Origin: Mayfieldus sp963772265 | GTDB taxonomy: Bacteria > Actinomycetota > Thermoleophilia > Solirubrobacterales > 70-9 | Reading direction: 5' to 3' | Assembly (NCBI GenBank): GCA_963772265.1 | Contig: CAVYWS010000007.1 | Span: 62,001 to 126,000, forward strand | DNA: 64,000 nucleotides | Shown here: piece by piece, positions 1 to 10,444 of the stretch | Layout: the number at the start of each line of letters is the position of its first letter | How positions within the stretch are numbered: the first letter of the stretch is position 1 | The notes under the pieces: model-generated | What the model saw: only the letters and a program-made list of their open reading frames with translations | Database searches by the model: none | What the model was told of the DNA's origin: nothing | Program-made: the position numbers and the translations under genes

Positions 1-2
1 CG

Positions 3-402
3 CCCGATCATCCCGACCCCGAGCTGCACGAGCTGCCCAACGTCTGCTCTCACTTCGTCGTCGGCTCGAACGCCCGCGCCTACCAGCTCGTTCACCTCAA
101 CATCCGCTGCCGCCATACGGTCGGACTCAACTACACGGCGATCGGAATCGAGCACGTCGGCTTCACCGACGCCGACGTGCTCGGCAACCGGCGCCAGCTT
201 CGCGCCTCTCTGCGGCTGACCCGGTTCCTCGCGCTGCCGCTTCGGGATCAAGGTCCGAAACGTGATCGGGCACAACGAGAGCCTCAGCTCGCCCTACCAC
301 CTCGAGCTCGTGCCGAGCCTCAAGCAGCAGACCCACGGGGACTTCAAGCACGCCTCGATGCAGGTCTACCGCCGCAAGCTGCGCCGCCTGGGCCGCTGCT
401 GA
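3..402 (+). CDS. N-acetylmuramoyl-L-alanine amidase, 5'-partial, frameshifted
   Basis: The reading frame is already open at the left edge. It encodes an Amidase_2/PGRP-type domain: a histidine near CSHFVVGSNARAYQLV, then TVGLNYTAIGIEHVGF, which matches the strand where the active-site residues of this family lie. Around base 235 the frame shifts by one base and continues as RFGIKVRNVIGHNESLSSP, the conserved end of the domain with its zinc-ligand-like histidine, to a TGA at 400-402. The family cleaves the MurNAc-L-Ala bond of peptidoglycan outside the membrane. The N-terminus and any signal peptide lie outside the window. The shift looks like a sequence error because both halves are well conserved. 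Confidence 0.62.
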
Positions 403-415
403 CCCGCGCCGGCAA

Positions 416-3022
416 TCAGGAACGGAAGGTCCAGACGCCTCCGGGTGCGTCCCGCAATGGGCCGGGCGTCTGCGCGGCGACCGAATACACGATCGCGTTG
501 GAGCTGTTTCGGAGCGTCAGCTGGACCCTGTCCGGGCTGCCGTCGCGGTAGGTCCAACTCAGCGTTCCCTGCTGGCCGCTCAGCCCCCCGGGGGCCGAAG
601 ACCCGAAGGTCCCGGTCGCGGTGCCGGTCTGGGTGTCGAAGCCGAGCGGCGAGGCGGGCGGCGTGTCGGTGCAGCTGGACTGCGTCACCGCGCTCTTCGT
701 CCAGATCCGGCCCCCGGCGGCTGTCGCGACGATGCTGGGCCGTGTCGAGTAAGAACCCGTGCAGTCGTCCGCCGCCGAGAAGAGGATCTGCGGCCCCTGC
801 GCCGTCTGCACCCTGCCGCGGGCCGAAATCGTGAAGACCGGACGGGACTCCGGCACCGGCCCCAGGGGCGTGCCGCCGTAGATGACGTCTCCGGCGGCGT
901 CTTGGTAGGTCTGCCAGGGAATCGTCTCCTGCTGGTCGACGCCGGGCTTCGAGAAGTCGCAGACACCGTCGGGAAATGTCTGCTGCATAGCGGCCCATTG
1001 GGCGTCAGTGAAGGTAACCGGCACCGTCACGCCGGCGACCGTCTGCGTATAGCCGTCGCGATTCAGCGGCTTGAGCTGGCACTTGTTGGCGTCGGTGGTG
1101 ATTGCGTCCCCGGCGACCGTCCGCGGAGTGCCGTAGACAGGGACCACGGCGTCGGGGCACAGCCCGTCGGAGAGCTTGTTGCCGGTCCCGTCGTAGCAGC
1201 GGTCGCCGAGGTCGCCCGGCTTGTCGCTGATCAGCTTCTGAGCCAGCGAGGCACTGCTCGTGTCGTCCTCGACCGCGGCCAGCCAGCGGTCCATCGCGAT
1301 GAAGCTGTTGCGCTCGCACTGGGTGTCGGCGATGATCGTCGCCGGCCCCTCCCAGATCAGTTGGTTGGCGTGGGTGCCATGCTCGCGATCGAGCCGGGCG
1401 CGGACAGCAAATGCGCGGTAGGAGTCGTGGAAGAGGCCGGGATCGGGACCCCGGCAGTCGATGATCGCCGTCTGGTCGAGGTTGTTGGTCTCGTTGATCA
1501 TCCCGCTGCGATAGGCATTCGCCAGCGCCGGCCGGCTCGCGGCGAAGCGGATTGGAATCGGGTTGGTGTCGACGTCCACGCCGCCGATCTTGGCGTTCAG
1601 GTCGACGAATTGCGCGACGCTGATCTGTGCCTTCTCGAGCGCCCCGAGCCCGTACTGGGCGCCGACATTGTCGACCGGGATTCCGGCGAAGCCATGCCCG
1701 AGCGTCTGCTCGTTGGCCGACCATTCAGCAGGTGGGCGCGGGCCGAAGATGTTGATTGCCGCGTCCTGGATGTCGCAGCGCACTCCGCCGGGATTGCTCT
1801 GCGGGTCGTAGCGCTGCTGCGCCGTGACGCCGGCGCACGGGTCCGTCGGGACGGCGACGTGGAACTGCGCCGTCTCGCTGACCTGGGCGTTGCCCGGGTT
1901 CACGTGGCCCTCGACGTTGCCAATCTGGGTCGGGGACCAGGCAACTCCGACTCCCCACTTCGTTGGGTCGTTGAAGTAGCGGAGCAGGAGGTGGTAGTCG
2001 AGGAACTGCGTCGCGGTGCTCCACGCGTCGGGGAACGAGCAGGTCGGCAGGATGCCCTGATAGACCCCCGGGTAGGCGTTGGCAATCCACTGCTCCGCCA
2101 GCGAGCCGCCCGAGCAGCCGGTTCCGATGGTGTAGCGGAGCAGGCCGTAGGCCTTGGCGATGTGCTCCTTCGCCATGATCAGCGACTCCGCCTGGAGGGC
2201 GAGGTTGCAGTTGTGCCCGCTGTGGTCGAGCGCTGTCGACATCGTCATGTACCCCCGGCCGAGTGCATCGGGGGCTATGCCGCCTGTCACGTCGGGCGCC
2301 GAGCCGGTCTTGTGCTCGACGCCGCACGACACGCCGTGGAAGATCAGCAGCTTGTGATTGAACTGCGCCTGCGGGTCGAACGGCGTCCACTGCTGTCCCG
2401 GCTGGAAGAGCGTCGCGATCTTGTACTGATCGCGATCCAAGTAGCCGCTCTCGACCCGGACGATGAACGGCACCGTGACGCCCTGGTCGGTGGTCGTGTT
2501 GGCGACGTCGGATGGGGGGCTGCCCGGGTCGTAGGGCTGAAGTCCCTGTTTGGCCGGGTCGGTCGGCTTGTAGAGGAAGCTGTAGGCCGGCGGCTGGTTG
2601 CAATCCGCATCGACCGCGCCTGCCTGGCATACCCACGGCTGCAGCTGCGGACCCGAGAGCACCGGCCCGCCGATCGGATGGTTGACCAGCGTAATCTCGG
2701 CCGACTTGCCGGGCAGCGTCGCCCGCAGCACGTTGCTTCCCTGCGCCAGCCCGGCGAGCAGGCCCTCATAGCGCCCGTTCGCTCTCACCGCGAACGAGCT
2801 CGTGACGTCGTGACTGTCGACGCTCACCCTGACGCGCTGCGAATCCGAGGGGTCGGCAAAATCGATCGCGACCAGCGCCGAACCGCCGCTGACGAGGTCG
2901 GCCCGCCCCGAGAGCACCGAGATCGACACCGCTGGAGTCGCCGCCTCCGCCGTCGCGGCTGCCGCGAGCAGGCCGGCGACCGCCAGGATCGCTGCGGCGC
3001 GAAGTCTGAAGCCAGTGATCAC
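416..3022 (-). CDS. Secreted DUF6351-family alpha/beta-hydrolase-like protein
   Basis: This encodes 868 residues from a GTG at 3022, chosen because it directly precedes a classical signal peptide (FRLRAAAILAVAGLLAAAA, cleavage near AEA-AT). The frame stays open upstream but without plausible protein features. AGGAGG lies about 16 bases upstream, rather far, so the start is tentative. An Ig-like stretch (about 30-130) precedes a large hydrolase-like region with a nucleophile-elbow sequence GTGCSGGS (about residue 310) and many cysteines suited to the cell exterior. The C-terminus is a beta-rich domain. The overall pattern resembles DUF6351, a family of uncharacterised secreted actinobacterial proteins related to polyester and tannase-type hydrolases. 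Substrate unknown. Divergent from the VOC gene. Confidence 0.7.
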   Translation of the reverse strand: MITGFRLRAAAILAVAGLLAAAATAEAATPAVSISVLSGRADLVSGGSALVAIDFADPSDSQRVRVSVDSHDVTSSFAVRANGRYEGLLAGLAQGSNVLRATLPGKSAEITLVNHPIGGPVLSGPQLQPWVCQAGAVDADCNQPPAYSFLYKPTDPAKQGLQPYDPGSPPSDVANTTTDQGVTVPFIVRVESGYLDRDQYKIATLFQPGQQWTPFDPQAQFNHKLLIFHGVSCGVEHKTGSAPDVTGGIAPDALGRGYMTMSTALDHSGHNCNLALQAESLIMAKEHIAKAYGLLRYTIGTGCSGGSLAEQWIANAYPGVYQGILPTCSFPDAWSTATQFLDYHLLLRYFNDPTKWGVGVAWSPTQIGNVEGHVNPGNAQVSETAQFHVAVPTDPCAGVTAQQRYDPQSNPGGVRCDIQDAAINIFGPRPPAEWSANEQTLGHGFAGIPVDNVGAQYGLGALEKAQISVAQFVDLNAKIGGVDVDTNPIPIRFAASRPALANAYRSGMINETNNLDQTAIIDCRGPDPGLFHDSYRAFAVRARLDREHGTHANQLIWEGPATIIADTQCERNSFIAMDRWLAAVEDDTSSASLAQKLISDKPGDLGDRCYDGTGNKLSDGLCPDAVVPVYGTPRTVAGDAITTDANKCQLKPLNRDGYTQTVAGVTVPVTFTDAQWAAMQQTFPDGVCDFSKPGVDQQETIPWQTYQDAAGDVIYGGTPLGPVPESRPVFTISARGRVQTAQGPQILFSAADDCTGSYSTRPSIVATAAGGRIWTKSAVTQSSCTDTPPASPLGFDTQTGTATGTFGSSAPGGLSGQQGTLSWTYRDGSPDRVQLTLRNSSNAIVYSVAAQTPGPLRDAPGGVWTFRS

Positions 3023-3061
3023 GGACCGACCACCCACACCTCCTGCGATCCTATATCTCCG

Positions 3062-3410
3062 ATGCTCCAACACGTCTCGCTCGAGGTTCCAGTGGACCGG
3101 GTAACGGCGATGCTCGACTTCTGGGGGCTGCTGGGATTTGACCAGGTGGAGGCCCCGGCGCCGATCGCCGATTTCGTCACCTGGCTGCAACGCGGCGACA
3201 CACAGATCCACCTGCTCCATAACGACAATCCCGTCGTCCCGCCGCTCGGGCACTGCGCGGTCGTCGCCGAGGACTTCGATTCCGCGGTGATGCGGCTGCA
3301 GGCCTCCGGCTACGAGGTCGAAGAGGCACCGGAGCTCTGGGGCGCGCCGCGCCTTCGCGATCGCCCCGGCCGGGCACCGGGTCGAGCTGATGGCGGCTCC
3401 GCCGGGCTGA
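3062..3410 (+). CDS. VOC (glyoxalase/bleomycin-resistance fold) protein, frameshifted
   Basis: About 115 residues, starting MLQHVSLEVPVDRVTAMLDF and running through HLLHNDNPVVPPLGHCAVV, a typical betaalphabetabetabeta VOC module with metal-ligand-like histidines. Near 3345 the frame shifts by one base within a GCGCGCCGCGCC run and resumes as AFAIAPAGHRVELMAAPPG followed by TGA. The span leaves remainder one on division by three, as expected for one extra base. There is no Shine-Dalgarno; a TATATC hexamer lies just upstream. VOC proteins include lyases, dioxygenases and drug-binding proteins; the substrate cannot be told. The gene ends 20 bases before the ThyX-like gene. Confidence 0.68.
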
Positions 3411-3430
3411 TTCATAGGATCGACGACCCG

Positions 3431-5051
<1,621 letters not shown>

Positions 5052-5095
5052 ACGAATATCTGAACTTTCTCCCTGCTGCCCACGTACTTGCCGCG

Positions 5096-5101
5096 TACTA
5101 T
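5096..5101 (+). promoter_or_regulatory. -10 element TACTAT for the cupredoxin gene
   Basis: TACTAT lies 7 bases before ATG 5109. There is no Shine-Dalgarno, so a leaderless transcript starting at or near the ATG is likely. Confidence 0.45.
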
Positions 5102-5108
5102 GAGCCCG

Positions 5109-5904
5109 ATGTCGCGTCCGGACACAGGCGGCAGAATGCTGCGTCTGCTCTCAATCGCGCTGTTGTTCGCCGGCTCGATCGCGGTACTGGTCGCCCTGAC
5201 CCGGTCGCCCGCCGAGGCCTCTCAGGATCCGGCGACGGATTCGACGACCGCGCCTGCGGCTCCGGTCGACCCGGCCGCGTCCCAGCCCGCGCCGGCTCCC
5301 GCCGCTCGCCGCTCCCGCTCCCGCTGCTCCCTCCGCACCGGCTACCGCCTCGGTGACCGTGTCGCGCGCCACCAGCTCGGCCTCGAAGTCGGTCTCGATC
5401 GTCGACTACGACTTCGCTCCGAAGGCGATCTCGATCAACCAAGGCGACACGGTCGTCTGGACCAACGACGGCACGGTCCCCGAGGGCCACAACGTCACCG
5501 GCGACAACGGCCTCGACTCCGGCACCCTCAAGAGCGGCGACACCTACGGCCATACGTTCAATTCGGCCGGCACCTTCTCCTATGTCTGCACCCTGCACCC
5601 GTTGATGAAGGGCACTGTCAAGGTCGCGTCGCGGTCCGCCGGCGGCGGCAACAAGAAGAGCTCGGGCTCAAGCGGCAACTGCGACGCCTGCGAGACGGCA
5701 CAGCAGAACGCCGGCGGGACCGCCGGAAGCTCCGAATCGGCAGCGGTCGCCGCGACCGGCGCGGCCGGCACCACCGCCACCGACCCATCGCTGCCCTCGA
5801 CCGGCTCCGATTCGATGCCGCTGCTGGCGATCGGCGAGTTCCTGCTCGCCCTCGGGATGGCGTTGCGCCTCGGCGCCGTGTGGGCGGCGCGTCGCCGCGC
5901 CTAG
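5109..5904 (+). CDS. Secreted plastocyanin-like cupredoxin with LPxTG-type wall anchor, frameshifted
   Basis: An N-terminal signal segment (LLSIALLFAGSIAVLVAL) is followed by a Pro/Ala-rich linker, in which one extra base near 5307 breaks the frame. The cupredoxin domain begins at VSIVDYDFAPKAISINQGD and has blue-copper ligands visible: His in EGHNVTG, then Cys and His in SYVCTLHPLMKG with the Met as fourth ligand. A Gly/Ser/Ala-rich stalk, LPSTGSD, a hydrophobic segment and RRR form a complete sortase sorting signal. It is probably a cell-wall-displayed electron-transfer protein. ATG 5109 was chosen over the in-frame ATGs at 5100 and 5136 because of its spacing from the -10 element. Confidence 0.75.
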
Positions 5905-5914
5905 AGCTGCCCGC

Positions 5915-6430
5915 TCAGCCCTTCGCCTTGGCTCTGGCGAGCCGCGACCAGAAGCGGACGTACTCGCGCTCGTGCCCGATTCCGGACTCGAGCGAGAGCC
6001 GCATTCCCTCCGACATGTCGGTCTGCTCGAGCAGCTCCTGGTAGGAGTGAAGGCGCCGCTCGTGGCGCTCCAGCTGCGCCATTGCGAGCGGAACCGGATC
6101 GGCGCCGCAGAACAGCTTCAGCACCCCCGGGTCGCGGAGCTCGTAGAGGTCGGTGCTCGGGTCGGCTCTCCACTCCCGCAGCGCCTTGCGGCCCGCAGGG
6201 GTGAGGCGATAGACCCGGCGCCGGCGGCCCCTTTCCTCCCGGCGCTCGTCGAGCAGGCCGGCCTCCGCCAGCCGCCCGCACTCGGTGTAGATCTGGGTGT
6301 GGGGAATCGACCAGAAGTGGAAGATGCTGACCTGGGCGACCTGCTTGAGCTGATAGGGGGTGGCGGGCTCGAACATGTCCAGCAGGCCGAGCACCGCGTA
6401 CGAGGTGTCACTCAACCGGGGGGTTGACAT
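5915..6430 (-). CDS. PadR-family transcriptional regulator
   Basis: 171 residues. The N-terminal winged helix is clear (SDTSYAVLGLLDMFEPATPY, then LAEAGLLDE and an RRRRVYRLTPAGRKAL wing). The C-terminal half, about residues 95-171, is helical and suits the dimerising Vir/PadR-C domain. PadR proteins are usually repressors released by small aromatic or hydrophobic ligands. It is transcribed divergently from the carotenoid oxygenase with only 57 bases between the start codons, so that gene is the obvious target; autoregulation is likely. ATG 6430 is preferred over an in-frame ATG at 6442. Confidence 0.85.
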   Translation of the reverse strand: MSTPRLSDTSYAVLGLLDMFEPATPYQLKQVAQVSIFHFWSIPHTQIYTECGRLAEAGLLDERREERGRRRRVYRLTPAGRKALREWRADPSTDLYELRDPGVLKLFCGADPVPLAMAQLERHERRLHSYQELLEQTDMSEGMRLSLESGIGHEREYVRFWSRLARAKAKG

Positions 6431-6483
6431 CGCGATCACCATACAATACGGTGCGAACGGTTCGGATCGAACGATTCAGGAGG
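6424..6483 (+). promoter_or_regulatory. Promoter and ribosome binding site of the carotenoid oxygenase
   Basis: TTGACA (6424-6429), a 17-base spacer and TACGGT (6447-6452) form a good housekeeping-type promoter, and AGGAGG (6478-6483) precedes the ATG by four bases. The -35 box overlaps the first codons of the divergent padR-like gene, so a regulator bound here could control both. Confidence 0.6.
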
Positions 6484-6487
6484 CATC

Positions 6488-7897
6488 ATGAGCACGGACA
6501 CCGCCACTCCCGTCGCCAGCGCCCGCCGCGGCTTCGACTCGCTCGAGCAGGAAACACGTCTAGCGGGGCTCCCCGTGCAGGGCCAGCTTCCACCCTGGCT
6601 GCAGGGATCGCTGATCCGGACGGGCCCGGCAAAGTGGGAGGTCGGCGATCGCGCGATGAACCACTGGTTCGACGGCCTGGCGATGCTTCATCGCTTCTCC
6701 TTTGTCGAAGGCGAGGTCTCCTACGCGAACCGCTTCCTTGAGAGCCGCGCCTACCGCGCGGCGCGCGACGAGGGCCGGATCGCCTACTCCGAGTTCGCCA
6801 CCGACCCCTGCCGCTCACTCTTTCAGCGGGTTTCGGCGATGTTCTCGCCGAAGCTCACCGACAACGCCAACGTCAACCTCACCAAGCTCGGCGAGCGCTT
6901 CATCTCGATGACCGAGACGCCGATCCCGGTCCAGTTCGACGCCGAGACGCTCGCTGCGGCGGGCGTTGCGTACAAGCCACCGGGACAGCTCACCACCGCC
7001 CACCCTCACATCGACCGCGCGACGAAGGGGATGCTCAATTATGCGGCGAAGCTCGGCCCGCGGACCAGCTACCGCTTCTTCCTTCTGCGCCCCGGCGGCT
7101 CGAAGCCGGAGCTGATTGCGACGAAGGCGGTCCGCGAGCCGGCCTACATGCATTCGTTCGGGCTCACCGAACGCTGGCTGGTCCTCGCGGAGTTCCCGTT
7201 CGTGGTCAACCCGCCGCGACTCGCCTTCAGCGGCCGCCCCTACATCGAGAACTACCGCTGGAAGCCGGAGCTGGGCACGAGGTTCCACCTCTTCGACCGC
7301 ACCAGCGGGGAACACGCCGGTCCGTTCGAGGCCGATGCCCGCTTCGCCTTTCACCATGTCAACGCCTACGAGGACGGAGACGAGGTCGTAGCCGACATCT
7401 GCACCTTCGCCGACCCGACCATCGTTGAGGACCTCTACATGGAGCGCCTGCGGGCCGGCAAGCCGATCGCTCCCTCGCATCTGGAGCGCTTCCGGATCTC
7501 GCCCCAGGCGGGGACGGTGACGAGCGAGCGGCTGATCGACGAGCAGATGGAGTTGCCGCGCATCAACTACGCCCGCTGCAACGAGCGGCCCTACCGCTAC
7601 GCGTGGAGCATCGGCGCCGACGGCACCTGGATCGACCGGATCGTCAAGGCTGACCTGGCCGAGCGCAGCTCGACGGTGTGGTCTGAGGAGGGCTGCTTCC
7701 CGGGCGAGCCGGTGTTCGTGGCGGCTCCCGACGCCGACGATGAGGACGAGGGGGTGCTGTTGTCGGTCGTTCTCGATGGGCGGACGGGCACCTCATTCCT
7801 GCTCGTCCTCGACGCCGGAACGCTCGCCGAGCTGGCCCGGGCCGAGGTACCGCACCACATCCCCTTCGGCTTCCACGGCCAGTTCGCGCGGGACTGA
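6488..7897 (+). CDS. Carotenoid oxygenase (carotenoid cleavage dioxygenase family)
   Basis: 469 residues, normal for the RPE65/CCD family. The four iron-binding histidines are visible in conserved contexts: TAHPHID (about 175), YMHSFGL (about 221), FHHVNAY (about 284) and FGFHGQF near the C-terminus. GSLIRTGPAKWEVG near residue 40 and NHWFDGLAMLHRF match the conserved beginning. Members cleave a polyene double bond with O2; sequence features resemble the beta-carotene 15,15'-cleaving branch that yields retinal, but regiospecificity is not certain. It has an excellent promoter and ribosome binding site, unlike most genes here, and is probably regulated by the divergent PadR protein. Confidence 0.88.
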   Translation: MSTDTATPVASARRGFDSLEQETRLAGLPVQGQLPPWLQGSLIRTGPAKWEVGDRAMNHWFDGLAMLHRFSFVEGEVSYANRFLESRAYRAARDEGRIAYSEFATDPCRSLFQRVSAMFSPKLTDNANVNLTKLGERFISMTETPIPVQFDAETLAAAGVAYKPPGQLTTAHPHIDRATKGMLNYAAKLGPRTSYRFFLLRPGGSKPELIATKAVREPAYMHSFGLTERWLVLAEFPFVVNPPRLAFSGRPYIENYRWKPELGTRFHLFDRTSGEHAGPFEADARFAFHHVNAYEDGDEVVADICTFADPTIVEDLYMERLRAGKPIAPSHLERFRISPQAGTVTSERLIDEQMELPRINYARCNERPYRYAWSIGADGTWIDRIVKADLAERSSTVWSEEGCFPGEPVFVAAPDADDEDEGVLLSVVLDGRTGTSFLLVLDAGTLAELARAEVPHHIPFGFHGQFARD

Positions 7898-8052
7898 GCA
7901 GGAAGAGGGTGGCCCCGATTCTGCGGCGGGCGAGGGGCTAGCCGGCAGCCAGCGGCTGCCCGGCGCCCTCGCGACGCCGATCAGCTCCCGCATGAAGCCG
8001 GGCAGGTCGGATCACCGCAGCCCGGCGCCGGTCGAGCGGTTTGTGAGGAGCC

Positions 8053-8877
8053 ATGATCAGCGAGGATAGTCGCGTGCGGCGCGCCGGCATCTCCCTGCTC
8101 GCGGCCGCGATCGCGGCGGTGGTCGCAGGCTGCGGAGGCGGCGGCGCGGCGGGCGCCGCCGGGCGCTGGCTGCCGGCCCCGACCACTGCCCCCTGGCAGT
8201 GGCAGCTTCAGGGCCACATCGACACCTCGATCCCGGCGGGGGTCTACGAGCTGGACGGGTTCTTCACCTCGAGGCGGGTGGTGCAGCGGCTCCACGACCA
8301 GGGCCGCAGGGCAATCTGCTACCTCGACGTCGGCTCCTGGGAGAGCTACCGGCCCGACCGCGACGAATTCCCGAAGTCGGTGATCGGAAAGCGCTACCAG
8401 GGATTTCCCGACGAGCGCTGGCTCGACATCCGGCGCTTTCACCGCTTCGCGAAGCCGCTGCGGGCGCGCTTCGACATCTGCGAGCGCAAGGGTTTCGACG
8501 CGGTCGAGCCGGACAACGTCAACGGCTTCAGCAACCCGACCGGGTTCCCGCTCACCGCCCACGACCAGCTGCGGTTCAATCGCTGGGTCGCGAGGCAGGT
8601 GCACAGCCGCGGCATGTCGGTGGCGCTGAAGAACGACCCCGAGCAGGCCCGGCGCCTGGCCCGTGCCTTCGACTTCGCGGTCGTCGAGCAGTGCTTCCAG
8701 TACCACGAGTGCGGGCGCTTCGAGCCCTTCGTCGACGCCGGCAAGGCGGTGTTCGAGGCCGAGTACGAGCTGCGCCCGGCCCAGTACTGCGAGCGGGCGA
8801 AGGCGCTTCAGTTCAGCGCGATCCGCAAGGGCTACGACCTGCGGGCGCAGCCCTGGCGGCCCTGCCCGACCGGCTGA
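8053..8877 (+). CDS. Lipoprotein glycoside hydrolase GH114 (endo-alpha-1,4-polygalactosaminidase-like)
   Basis: 274 residues. A lipoprotein signal (SLLAAAIAAVVAGCGGGG) places it on the outer face of the membrane. The mature part is a TIM-barrel-like GH114 domain: WQWQLQGHID, AICYLDVGSWESYRPD and GFDAVEPDNVNG, the latter two carrying the acidic residues at the barrel ends that are typical of the family. GH114 enzymes cleave galactosaminogalactan-type polysaccharides. The stretch between the carotenoid oxygenase and this gene (7898-8052) shows no gene. Confidence 0.82.
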   Translation: MISEDSRVRRAGISLLAAAIAAVVAGCGGGGAAGAAGRWLPAPTTAPWQWQLQGHIDTSIPAGVYELDGFFTSRRVVQRLHDQGRRAICYLDVGSWESYRPDRDEFPKSVIGKRYQGFPDERWLDIRRFHRFAKPLRARFDICERKGFDAVEPDNVNGFSNPTGFPLTAHDQLRFNRWVARQVHSRGMSVALKNDPEQARRLARAFDFAVVEQCFQYHECGRFEPFVDAGKAVFEAEYELRPAQYCERAKALQFSAIRKGYDLRAQPWRPCPTG

Positions 8878-8880
8878 GGG

Positions 8881-9733
8881 TCATTGCCTGCGCTTGCGCT
8901 TGCGGCGCTCGCCGGGCGGACGCGGCGGGTTCGCCGGCTCTGCCTCCGGCTTCGCGGCTTCGCCGCCCGGCTCGCCCTCGTCGTCGGCCCTGGCCAAGCG
9001 ACTCCGCCGCCCGCTCGCCGGGGGTCGGCCAGGGCATCGCCTTTCCGGCCTCCCAGGCCGGCGGCCGGCCCCCGGGCGAACGGCGCCCGATCAGCAGCCC
9101 GAGGTAGACCAGCCACAGAAGCGTGAACTGAAAGAACTGGGGGATCACCGAGGCGACCCCGAGCGCCGCGCCGAGCGAGCCCCAGAACCTCGTCAGCAGA
9201 CCGACCCGCAGGGCCTGAAAGCAGGTGTAGGCCATGACGAAGGCAAAACCGAGCGTGCCGGCGAACCCCAGGCCGGCGGCGAGACCGCGCAGCGAGGTGT
9301 CCTCGATCACGTTCTCGGCCACCTTGTCGGCGTGATCGCCGTTGCCCATGATCCCCTTGGCGACGAACTTCGGCGCGGCGTCATGGAGCGAAAGCGCGGT
9401 GACGATCGCGAACGCCGCCAGGAAGATCGGCGCCGCGATCACAAGGCCGATGAACTGGCGCCGCATCCGGTCGCTGCGGGCAAGCGCGGCCGAGAACAGG
9501 TAGACGAGTGGCACCGCCAGCAGCGCCGTCCCCACAGCCCGGATCACGTAGGCCAGGATCAGGGTGCCGGAGTCCTTGTCGACCTGGCGCAGGAGGTCGG
9601 CGTTGCCCTCGGCGTTGTAGTTGCGGGCCAGGATCACGAGCTGGATCGCCAGCAGCACCACGGCGCCGATCGTCACCAGGGCAGCCGGAGTCGCCCAGCG
9701 CCGTTCGCGCTCGATGATCTCGTTCGGGGTCAC
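8881..9733 (-). CDS. Polytopic membrane protein, function unknown, frameshifted near its end
   Basis: About 283 residues from a GTG at 9733. Hydrophobic segments lie around residues 15-35, 60-85, 95-120, 155-180 and 190-225. After GERAAESLG one base near 8992 throws the frame; the other frame gives the hydrophilic tail DDEGEPGGEAAKPEAEPANP ending in GERRKRKRRQ and TGA at 8881, a believable basic cytoplasmic C-terminus. It is the third gene of a CBS-domain/small-protein/membrane-protein operon. No family was recognised with confidence. Confidence 0.65.
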
Positions 9734-9740
9734 CGCAGCA

Positions 9741-9978
9741 CTAGTCGCCGGTCGCGGCTTTCGGTCGCTCCTCGGCGGTCAGCTCGTCCGCGCGCACCGG
9801 GTAGTACTCGTAGTCCTGGGGCTCGGCGATCCGCGAGATCCGATCGCCGACGGCGAGCAGCAGGTCGAGGAAGGGCGCGGCGACCCCGATCACCCTCTCG
9901 ACCCGCTCACGGTTGCGGCGCTGGGCCGGGGTCAGAGCGCCCGCGTGTCGGCGCGGTGGGGGTGCGCTCGTCCGTCAT
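9741..9978 (-). CDS. Small hypothetical protein, frameshifted
   Basis: About 78 residues. ATG 9978 overlaps the stop of the CBS gene as TGATG, implying translational coupling. The first dozen residues (MTDERTPTAPTR) continue, after one extra base near 9935, as LTPAQRRNRERVERVIGVAA, then an amphipathic helix and an acidic tail ending EERPKAATGD and TAG. The stop lies 7 bases before the membrane-protein start. The coupling on both sides and sensible composition argue for a real gene; function unknown. Confidence 0.55.
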
Positions 9979-10424
9979 CAGCCGCGCTCGTGGAAGAAGA
10001 ACTGTGGCAGCGCGCCCTCGATGACCTCCTGGGTCATCCGCTGGGCCACCTCGAGATTGCCGGTTCGGACCGCGATGTCGTCGAGGGTGACGATCCCGGT
10101 CAGCTCGCCGTTGTCGACCACCGGCAGGCGCCGGACCCGGTGCTGGACCATCAGCGCCGCCGCCTCCTCGAGCTCCATCTCGGGTTCACCGCTGACCAGG
10201 GGCCGGGTCACCCGCTCGCCCATCGGCAGCTGCGGATCGACACCATCGCCCAGCACCCGCACGGCGAGGTCGCGGTCGGTGACCATCGCGATCGGCAGGC
10301 CATCGGGCTCGACGATCACCACCGAGCCGACGTTGTGGTCGCGCATCAGCGCCGCCACATCGGCGGCGCTGGATTCCGCGCCGGCGGTGACAACTCCGGT
10401 CGTCATGATCTCGCGCAGCTGCAC
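9978..10424 (-). CDS. Tandem CBS-domain protein
   Basis: 148 residues from a GTG: two CBS motifs. The first runs from about 5-60 (LREIMTTGVVTAGAES, VGSVVIVEPDG, GMVTDRDL-like IAMVTDRDLAVRV) and the second from about 68-130 (ERVTRPLVSGEPEMEL, VRRLPVVDNGELTGIVTLDDI). Free-standing pairs of this kind bind adenosine nucleotides and act as energy sensors in the cytoplasm. It heads a three-gene operon with a small protein and a membrane protein, which it may regulate. Its promoter is back-to-back with that of the next gene. Confidence 0.85.
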   Translation of the reverse strand: MQLREIMTTGVVTAGAESSAADVAALMRDHNVGSVVIVEPDGLPIAMVTDRDLAVRVLGDGVDPQLPMGERVTRPLVSGEPEMELEEAAALMVQHRVRRLPVVDNGELTGIVTLDDIAVRTGNLEVAQRMTQEVIEGALPQFFFHERG

Positions 10425-10430
10425 GGCCGG

Positions 10431-10437
10431 TACCGTA
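10431..10437. promoter_or_regulatory. Overlapping divergent leaderless -10 elements
   Basis: The 20 bases between the two divergent start codons contain TACCGT (10431-10436, plus strand, 8 bases before ATG 10445) and, on the complement of 10432-10437, TACGGT (7 bases before GTG 10424). Both lie in the palindrome CGGTACCG. There is no room for leaders or Shine-Dalgarno sites. Confidence 0.55.
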
Positions 10438-10444
10438 TCGCCGC

